Assembly (NCBI GenBank): GCA_946184595.1
Contig: CAMHFM010000059.1
Span: forward strand, 1 to 5,557
Reading direction: 5' to 3'
DNA: 5,557 bases
DNA from: an uncultured Azospirillum sp.
GTDB taxonomy: Bacteria; Pseudomonadota; Alphaproteobacteria; RF32; CAG-239
The position numbers and the translations under genes are program-made. Position 1 is the first letter of the stretch, and the number at the start of each line of letters is the position of its first letter. Below the pieces are notes generated by a model. That model was not told where the DNA came from and searched no databases. It was given only the letters and a program-made list of their open reading frames with translations. This document shows positions 1 to 4,427 of this stretch, in pieces.

Positions 1-206
1 TTCTTATTTATATTATTAATATTATTTTCGATAATTTTTGGAGAATTTTGCACTTTTTGCACATTTTTTTGAATTTGATGATGTTCTTCAATCATTTTTT
101 TATAGGAATTTAAATCAAAGTTTTGAATAAAGTACCAAACCCCGATAGCTGTACCGACAAGAATAATTAAAATTAAAGAGAAAATGATTTTAATAAATTT
201 TTTCAT
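1..206 (-). CDS. AsmA-like inner-membrane protein, N-terminal fragment (runs off the window)
   Basis: The frame opens with ATG at 206-204 and stays open to position 1, giving 68 complete codons; the C-terminal part is outside the window. The protein begins with a short basic stretch (MKKFIKI) and a hydrophobic segment at about residues 6-27, then a Y-F-I-Q-N-F-D-L-N-S-Y-K pattern. A single N-terminal membrane anchor followed by a D-x-N-x-Y-K motif is typical of AsmA/TamB-like proteins, which span the periplasm and are linked to lipid transport and outer-membrane homeostasis. After residue 40 the segment is rich in Q, N and K, unlike a textbook AsmA, so the family call rests on the first 40 residues only. 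A ribosome-binding site AAAGGA (219-214) lies inside the last codons of the upstream pseudouridine synthase gene, whose stop is 4 bases before this ATG. The two are therefore almost certainly co-transcribed and probably translationally coupled. It could also be another single-anchor periplasmic protein. Confidence 0.6.
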   Translation of the reverse strand, partial: MKKFIKIIFSLILIILVGTAIGVWYFIQNFDLNSYKKMIEEHHQIQKNVQKVQNSPKIIENNINNINK

Positions 207-210
207 AAGA

Positions 211-1143
211 TTATCCTTTAAAATGAATTCCAATATTATCTAAATCTTGGCGGAAATACTCCGGCAATGGTGCTTTAATCAAGCACTTTTTATTATATAA
301 TGAAGATAGGTCAATTTTGTATGCATGAAGATGAAGTTTATCTGTCAGCAGAGAATATTTTTCTCTTTTTTCGCCTTGAAAATACTTATTATCACCGACA
401 ATTGGAGAACCTATATATTGTAAATGAACGCGAATTTGATGGGTGCGACCGGTTAAAGGTTCTGCTGCTAAAAGAGCAAATTTATCGCTGATAGCATCAA
501 TTATTTCAAAATGTGTATATGCCGGTTTTCCATCTTCCAGAACAGTTACTTTTTCTCCGATTTTTTCTAAAGGTGCTTTAATGTCTCCAAAGTTTTGTTT
601 AGGAGTAGGGGAAACAAGAGCTAGATACGTTTTTTGAAGAGTATGCTCTCTAAATGCTTTTGTTAATAAATCAGCCCATTGACGATTGCGGGCTAAAATT
701 AAAATACCGCTCGTATCTTTATCAATACGATGAACAAGTTTCGGTTTTTCCTGTTTGTCAAAAGCTAAGGCGTCTAATAATCCATCAATGTGACGTGTCA
801 TATTTGTTCCGCCCTGTACGGCTAATCCGGATGGTTTATTGAGGACGATAATATTATCATCTTTATAGATAACTAAATGACGAATGTATTCTTGATCTTT
901 GTTTGATATTTCGGCACGTCGTGGGGCTGCTTTTTCTTCCTGTAGCGGAGGGACTCGAATTTCTTGTCCGGAAGTCACTTTTAGTCCGGTGTCTGCACGT
1001 TTGCCGTCAACTTTAATTTGTTTTGTACGCAGAAGTTTTTGGAATCGCCCCAACGACAATCCAGGATAATATTTCAAAAACCAACGATTGAGACGCATAC
1101 CATCATCTTCGGGTTTGACTTTTATCAGTTCTACGCCAGCCAT
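211..1143 (-). CDS. rluC: RluA-family 23S rRNA pseudouridine synthase (RluC-like)
   Basis: This 310-residue cytoplasmic enzyme isomerises uridine to pseudouridine in 23S rRNA; E. coli RluC acts at positions 955, 2504 and 2580 near the peptidyl transferase centre. An N-terminal S4 RNA-binding domain spans about residues 15-62 (RLNRWFLKYYP, then KLLRTKQIKVDGKRA). The catalytic domain starts near residue 90 and has the motif HRIDKDTSG at 138-146, with Asp141 the expected catalytic residue. The conserved GRTHQIRVHL follows at 232-241. Length and domain order are normal for RluC/RluD. The choice of RluC over RluD rests on overall feel and on the nearby rarA, so target specificity is less certain than the family. 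ATG at 1143 is preceded by AGAGGG (1153-1148) at normal spacing. The gene sits just after a terminator, has its own promoter candidate (1196-1168), and leads into the AsmA-like gene 4 bases downstream. Confidence 0.92.
   Translation of the reverse strand: MAGVELIKVKPEDDGMRLNRWFLKYYPGLSLGRFQKLLRTKQIKVDGKRADTGLKVTSGQEIRVPPLQEEKAAPRRAEISNKDQEYIRHLVIYKDDNIIVLNKPSGLAVQGGTNMTRHIDGLLDALAFDKQEKPKLVHRIDKDTSGILILARNRQWADLLTKAFREHTLQKTYLALVSPTPKQNFGDIKAPLEKIGEKVTVLEDGKPAYTHFEIIDAISDKFALLAAEPLTGRTHQIRVHLQYIGSPIVGDNKYFQGEKREKYSLLTDKLHLHAYKIDLSSLYNKKCLIKAPLPEYFRQDLDNIGIHFKG
214..219 (-). promoter_or_regulatory. Ribosome-binding site of the AsmA-like gene, inside the end of rluC
   Basis: On the minus strand AAAGGA is followed by the rluC stop TAA and then, 7 bases after the motif, by ATG at 206. 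The site is embedded in the last sense codons (Lys-Gly) of rluC, so ribosomes finishing rluC end on it. This supports the ATG at 206 as the true start. Confidence 0.7.
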
Positions 1144-1167
1144 TTTTCCCTCTTTTTGTTTGTGTGG

Positions 1168-1196
1168 AGTTTAGAATATTAGGATTTGTTTGACAA
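1168..1196 (-). promoter_or_regulatory. Candidate sigma70-type promoter for rluC
   Basis: On the minus strand TTGTCA (1196-1191, five of six matches to the -35 consensus) is followed after 17 bases by TAAACT (1173-1168, four of six matches to the -10 box). Transcription would start near 1161, about 18 bases before the ATG and just upstream of the AGAGGG ribosome-binding site. A terminator lies immediately upstream, so rluC needs a promoter in this 77-base stretch and this is the best candidate. Confidence 0.55.
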
Positions 1197-1220
1197 GATT
1201 TTTGTTAAAGAAAAATATAA

Positions 1221-1247
1221 AAAACCTTGCTCAGTAAGCAAGGTTTT
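1221..1247 (-). terminator. Rho-independent terminator after the 114-residue gene
   Basis: A perfect 11-base-pair inverted repeat, AAAACCTTGCT and AGCAAGGTTTT, encloses a 5-base loop. On the minus strand the stem is followed directly by further T residues (TTATATTTTTC), giving a classical U-tract. It begins 5 bases after the stop codon at 1253, so it ends the transcript of the 114-residue gene and separates it from rluC. On the plus strand the T-run stops at four bases inside the stem, so activity in that direction is less likely, and no plus-strand gene needs it. Confidence 0.9.
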
Positions 1248-1252
1248 GGAAG

Positions 1253-1597
1253 TTACTTACGATATTTTCCCTTTGGTTTTGAATTTATTTTACCCATTTT
1301 GGGTGGAGGAAATATTTGCTTTTGTTTGTTGTTCAGAAGCAAATTAGGAGGAATCGGGACAACAGGTACGTTTTTAAGAACAAGCGTTTGGGCTTGAGAA
1401 TCTTTAGCTGCGATAGCTTTAAACAATTCTTGTAAATTCTTCTTGTCAGGTTCTTTTTTGCAGATAGTAATACCATATTCTTGTTCAAGAAGAAGGGCTA
1501 TATTTTTTAGCTCTTCGACGGAAAAATCGATTATTTCTTCAGCAAGAGTCTGAATAGATATTGGTGTTCCTGAGATAAGAATGTAAATTTTTTTCAT
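1253..1597 (-). CDS. Uncharacterised 114-residue protein with a basic, proline-rich tail
   Basis: I do not recognise this protein with certainty. It has no signal peptide or convincing membrane segment. Residues 14-44 read as two amphipathic helices (IQTLAEEIIDF, then SVEELKNIALLLEQEYGIT) that resemble the N-terminal dimerisation domain of ribosomal protein bL12, where alphaproteobacteria typically have something like S-ALTVLEAAEL-K-LEEKWGV. Residues 45-72 are charged and probably helical. From residue 77 the chain is proline-rich (VPVVPIPP, FPPPK) and ends in a strongly basic tail (KPKGKYRK). The glycine/alanine-rich C-terminal domain of real bL12 is absent, so it is not rplL itself. ATG at 1597 is the only ATG before an in-frame stop at 1621-1619, but no Shine-Dalgarno sequence precedes it. 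A promoter candidate and a strong terminator frame it as a single-gene unit, which argues that it is real. Base composition matches its neighbours. Confidence 0.7.
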   Translation of the reverse strand: MKKIYILISGTPISIQTLAEEIIDFSVEELKNIALLLEQEYGITICKKEPDKKNLQELFKAIAAKDSQAQTLVLKNVPVVPIPPNLLLNNKQKQIFPPPKMGKINSKPKGKYRK

Positions 1598-1630
1598 ATA
1601 ATAATTTTTTAATGATTTTTATTTGAATTT

Positions 1631-1659
1631 TGTGTAGCAGAAAATAAAATGTCTGTCAA
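1631..1659 (-). promoter_or_regulatory. Candidate promoter for the 114-residue gene
   Basis: On the minus strand a perfect TTGACA (1659-1654) overlaps the rarA stop codon and is followed after 17 bases by TACACA (1636-1631), a weak -10 match (three of six). Initiation would be near 1624, leaving a short AT-rich leader of about 27 bases without a clear ribosome-binding site. The good -35 and poor -10 suggest a modest promoter; read-through from rarA is the alternative. Confidence 0.4.
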
Positions 1660-2978
1660 TTTTCTTGTTTTTGTTTCTTTTTAGCTTGTTTTTCTGCTCG
1701 AAGTTTATCGAAATATTCAATACGTTTTTTTATTTCACGTTCAAAACCTCTGTCAACAGGGTAATACAGTTTTGTGCGGCTTATTCCGTCAGGAAAATAA
1801 TTTGCACCTGAGAAACCGTCTTCACAGTCCGGATCGTATTCATAACCTTCACTGTATCCAAGTTGTTTCATTAATTTTGTCGGAGCATTAAGAATGTTTT
1901 TCGGGGGCATTAAAGATCCTGTTTTCTTTGCCAAATCAAAGGCTGCATGCATGGCTTTATAAACGCCGGTTGATTTTGGAGCTGTAGCAAGATATGCCGT
2001 TAATTGCATAATAGCTAAATCCCCTTCAGGTGATCCTAATCGTTCGTAAGTTTCCCAGCATGAAATTGCTTGTGTTACAGCATTGGGATCAGCTAAAGAA
2101 ACATCTTCAACAGCAAACCGTGTTAATCTGCGAAGAATATATTTCGGATCTTCGCCTGAGGATATCATTCGAGCTACCCAATACAAAGCAGCATCAACAT
2201 CAGAACCGCGTAAGGATTTATGAACTGCTGAGATAAGGTTATAATGTCCGTCGCGCCCTTTATCATAAACGGGGGCTCGAGAACGGATAATATTCATAAT
2301 ATTATCTTTTGTAAAAATCTCATCTTTCTGCGCGTAAGACCAGACACTTTCAGCTAAGTTTAAAATGTATCGCCCATCACCATCAGCCACAGATTTCATA
2401 AAATCACGCGCTTCTTCGTCGATGGGGAGTTTTTTACCTTCTTCTTTTTCAGCGCGCTGTAAAAGTTCTTCAAAATCATTATCGTTTAACCTGTTCAAGA
2501 CAAAAACTTGGCAGCGTGATAAGAGAGCGGCATTAAGTTCAAATGAAGGATTTTCGGTTGTGGCTCCGACTAAAATGATTGTTCCGTCTTCAACATAAGG
2601 GAGAAAGCCATCTTGCTGAGATTTGTTAAAACGATGGATTTCATCAACGAACAATAAGGTTCCCTTACCCTGATTAGTACGACGGTCTTGAGCGTATTGA
2701 AAAACGCGTTTTAGATCGGCAACGCCGGAGAAAACAGCTGAAATTTGTTCAAAATATAAATTTGTATTTTCTGCCATTAAACGAGCGATGGTGGTTTTAC
2801 CACATCCGGGAGGTCCCCATAAAATAAAAGAAGTTATTTTTCCGCTCTTAATCATTCGTCCGAGGGGAGCATCATTGCCAACAAGATGATTTTGGCCAAC
2901 TACTTCGCTTAAGTCTTTTGGGCGTAAGCGATCAGCTAAAGGTCTTTTGATATTTGCTGAAAATAAGGTTTCTTCCAT
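1656..2978 (-). CDS. rarA: Replication-associated recombination protein A (RarA/MgsA), AAA+ ATPase
   Basis: This 440-residue protein matches the usual length of RarA (E. coli 447), a tetrameric AAA+ ATPase related to clamp-loader subunits and to eukaryotic WRNIP1/Mgs1. It acts at stalled replication forks and single-stranded DNA gaps and interacts with SSB. All core motifs are intact: the N-terminal PLADRLRP, VVGQNHLVG at 26-34, Walker A GPPGCGKT at 55-62, Walker B LLFVDEIH at 108-115, sensor 1 GATTENPSF at 138-146, a likely arginine finger at Ser-Arg 154-155, and sensor 2 GDGRYILN at 200-207. The tetramerisation/C-terminal MgsA domain follows from about 246 (YNLISAVHKSLRGSD, then ARMISSGEDP). 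The end is lysine-rich. ATG at 2978 is preceded by GAGGA (2988-2984) lying in the last codons of the pentapeptide gene, with only 2 bases between that gene's stop and this ATG. The two genes are therefore one transcription unit. Confidence 0.97.
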   Translation of the reverse strand: MEETLFSANIKRPLADRLRPKDLSEVVGQNHLVGNDAPLGRMIKSGKITSFILWGPPGCGKTTIARLMAENTNLYFEQISAVFSGVADLKRVFQYAQDRRTNQGKGTLLFVDEIHRFNKSQQDGFLPYVEDGTIILVGATTENPSFELNAALLSRCQVFVLNRLNDNDFEELLQRAEKEEGKKLPIDEEARDFMKSVADGDGRYILNLAESVWSYAQKDEIFTKDNIMNIIRSRAPVYDKGRDGHYNLISAVHKSLRGSDVDAALYWVARMISSGEDPKYILRRLTRFAVEDVSLADPNAVTQAISCWETYERLGSPEGDLAIMQLTAYLATAPKSTGVYKAMHAAFDLAKKTGSLMPPKNILNAPTKLMKQLGYSEGYEYDPDCEDGFSGANYFPDGISRTKLYYPVDRGFEREIKKRIEYFDKLRAEKQAKKKQKQEN

Positions 2979-2980
2979 TA

Positions 2981-4138
2981 CTATCCTCGAGAATTTTCGC
3001 CGCGTTGTCGCATCAAGCTTTCCATAACTTGTAAGTTTGGTTTTCTTTCTGGACTTTTTTCTTCTTGTTTGGGCTGAGGATATTGAACAGAAGCGGCTTC
3101 TTTCATTTTTTCTTTGAGAACCATTTTTTTGTTTTCTTCAATGACACGTTGAAGATCTTCATTTGCTGATTTATCAGGTTCTGTTTTTTGTTTTTTTATT
3201 TCCTTAGTCTCTTCGGATTTAAAATTAGCACTAAACTTTTTAATAGCGCTGAAGATTTCTTCAAAAGAAATGCGCCGACTTGGATTTGTAATCCAAATCC
3301 CTACAGGACGTCCGTTATCATGGAAAAAGTCAGTTAAATCAATGAAAAAATCTTTTTTCTTTTTATTGGGTTTGGGGGCAAGTATTCGTTTTAATTCTTC
3401 CGGAGAAGGTGTACGCCCCAAGGCTTGGGCAATTTGTTCAGGTGTAATAATGCATTCGCTCAAATCTAATTCTGCAATATTGACACCGGTAAAGTCTACG
3501 CCGGTAAAATCCACACCTCGTAAGCTGACATTACGTAAATCTATTTTTGTAAGGTCTAGAAGACGTAAATCAAATTTTGCTAAGTTGAGTTTATGAGGAT
3601 AGTATGTGGCTAAGTATTCAATGAGTTCTTGGATTTCTTCTAAAGAAAGTTTATCAATATCAATTTCAAGAAAAATGGCATCTGTTAAATCAATTCCTGA
3701 AAGGTTGGCTTCATGCAATTTTACTTTTTTCAGGTTGGCTTGTACTAATTTTGCACCTTCAAGGTTCGCTCCTGTCAAATCTGCACCTTCAAGGTTTGCC
3801 CCTGTCAAATCAGCACCGCTAAAATCAACGCCGCGGAGATTTGCGCCGGCAAGATTTATCCCTTTAAGATTAGCTGCTGAGAAATTGAAATTTTCAAGAT
3901 TTGCTTGGGCGAAGTTGCCGTTTTCGAGGTTTTTGCCATGAAAATCTGCTCCAGATATTTTATCCGGTGTCCATATCTGCTTTGGTATAAAAGGAAAATT
4001 ATCCGCCTTTTGCGGTTCTTCTTTTGCGACAGCCTTCCAGTTAATCTCGGCTTTTTCTTGAACAAACTTTTGTTTTTGCTCGAGAATTTTTGCTTTTTTC
4101 AACTCAAGGCTGATATCTTTATCGTTAGAGTCGGACAT
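2981..4138 (-). CDS. Pentapeptide-repeat protein with interrupted solenoid and C-terminal extension
   Basis: This 385-residue protein has no signal peptide, so it is probably cytoplasmic. A charged N-terminal region (1-58) is followed by A(D/N)LxG pentapeptide repeats at about 60-159, which would fold as a right-handed four-sided beta helix. A predicted helical insertion (SLEEIQELIEYLATYY, 165-180) breaks the repeats, which resume at about 185-230 and end in the typical ITPEQIAQALG cap. Residues 262-300 form a less charged module (DFFIDLTDFF, then GRPVGIWITNPSRR) that I do not recognise. The remaining 85 residues are highly charged and probably disordered or coiled. Some pentapeptide proteins (Qnr, MfpA) mimic DNA and bind gyrase; most have unknown roles, and nothing here proves a target. 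The start at 4138 has only a weak ribosome-binding site but lies just downstream of a strong promoter. rarA follows 2 bases after the stop, hinting at a DNA-related role by association only. Confidence 0.92.
   Translation of the reverse strand: MSDSNDKDISLELKKAKILEQKQKFVQEKAEINWKAVAKEEPQKADNFPFIPKQIWTPDKISGADFHGKNLENGNFAQANLENFNFSAANLKGINLAGANLRGVDFSGADLTGANLEGADLTGANLEGAKLVQANLKKVKLHEANLSGIDLTDAIFLEIDIDKLSLEEIQELIEYLATYYPHKLNLAKFDLRLLDLTKIDLRNVSLRGVDFTGVDFTGVNIAELDLSECIITPEQIAQALGRTPSPEELKRILAPKPNKKKKDFFIDLTDFFHDNGRPVGIWITNPSRRISFEEIFSAIKKFSANFKSEETKEIKKQKTEPDKSANEDLQRVIEENKKMVLKEKMKEAASVQYPQPKQEEKSPERKPNLQVMESLMRQRGENSRG
2984..2988 (-). promoter_or_regulatory. Ribosome-binding site of rarA, inside the pentapeptide gene's end
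   Basis: GAGGA is 5 bases from the rarA ATG, with the upstream stop codon TAG lying in the gap. It fixes the rarA start at 2978 and implies translational coupling to the pentapeptide protein. Confidence 0.75.
3449..3586 (-). other. Second pentapeptide-repeat block, with a 15-base tandem duplication
   Basis: Codons 185-230 of the pentapeptide protein. The pattern F-D-L-R-L-L-D-L-T-K-I-D-L-R resumes the five-residue periodicity after the helical insertion. VDFTG occurs twice in succession, encoded by nearly identical 15-base units around 3482-3511. The block closes with a hydrophobic cap leading into ITPEQIAQALG. Confidence 0.75.
3662..3961 (-). other. First pentapeptide-repeat block
   Basis: Codons 60-159 of the pentapeptide protein, about twenty consecutive five-residue units with Leu or Phe at the central position and Ala, Gly or Val two residues before it. 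This is enough for roughly five coils of a quadrilateral beta helix. Confidence 0.85.
3755..3814 (-). repeat. 30-base tandem duplication within the pentapeptide repeats
   Basis: Two adjacent 30-base units (3785-3814 and 3755-3784) both encode ADLTGANLEG and differ at only a few, mostly synonymous, positions. Other repeat units in the gene have diverged much further at the DNA level, so this pair looks like a recent internal duplication or a gene-conversion tract. Confidence 0.85.
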
Positions 4139-4167
4139 TTGAGTTAAACTTCATTTTTTCTTTCTAA

Positions 4168-4196
4168 ATTATATCTTAAGAAAATGTTTTTTACAA
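4168..4196 (-). promoter_or_regulatory. Sigma70-type promoter for the pentapeptide gene and rarA
   Basis: On the minus strand TTGTAA (4196-4191) is followed by exactly 17 bases and then a perfect TATAAT (4173-4168). Transcription would begin near 4161, about 22 bases before the ATG at 4138. The -35 box begins 4 bases after the stop codon of the SPOR gene, and this is the only long gap upstream of the pentapeptide-rarA pair. It is the best promoter match in the window. Confidence 0.7.
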
Positions 4197-4199
4197 GAA

Positions 4200-4427
4200 C
4201 TAATCACGCAAAAAACATTCTCGGCCCTTTTGGCGCAATTTGGCACAAATGTCTTGGAATCCTCCTGATGTCGATTTTATTGTTAATCGGAATAAAGGAA
4301 TGCCTGCGGCAGATATTTGCTCATAATTTGGTTTATAGGCTGCCAGTTCAGGAAAATCGGTTATTAATTTGTTCCATTCTTTTTGAGCGGTTTCTTCGTT
4401 GAGATAAGCACCTAGTTGCATAGAAGT
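4200..4427 (-). other. SPOR domain (peptidoglycan binding)
   Basis: The last 75 residues show the family signature: a Q-L-G-A-Y opening strand, a conserved E-x-A-x-x-x-W helix, a central L-F-R-L strand, and a final helix and strand with two cysteines ten residues apart. This ending is typical of SPOR domains in alphaproteobacterial proteins. The domain recognises glycan strands lacking stem peptides, usually at division sites. Confidence 0.88.

Noticed and set aside
300..842. Several plus-strand open frames of 60-65 codons inside rluC
   Set aside because: They lie entirely opposite a well-supported enzyme, have no family resemblance and no translation signals.
1221..1247. The hairpin as a bidirectional terminator or regulatory RNA element
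   Set aside because: The extended T-tract is present only on the minus strand and there is no plus-strand gene that would need it; an ordinary one-way terminator explains it.
1253..1597. The 114-residue protein as ribosomal protein bL12 (rplL)
   Set aside because: It lacks the conserved C-terminal factor-binding domain and the rpoB/rplJ context; only a short N-terminal segment is similar.
3270..3941. Two plus-strand open frames with repeated Ser/Ala-Pro-x-Arg/Lys-Phe units
   Set aside because: They are antisense images of the pentapeptide repeats; the low complexity simply mirrors the repeat codons, and no ribosome-binding site or promoter supports them.
4125..4154. Nine-codon upstream open frame (ATG at 4154, stop at 4127-4125) overlapping the start of the pentapeptide gene
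   Set aside because: It could be a leader peptide, but it lacks a clear ribosome-binding site and shows no attenuator-like structure or codon bias; in an A-rich leader such a frame is expected by chance.
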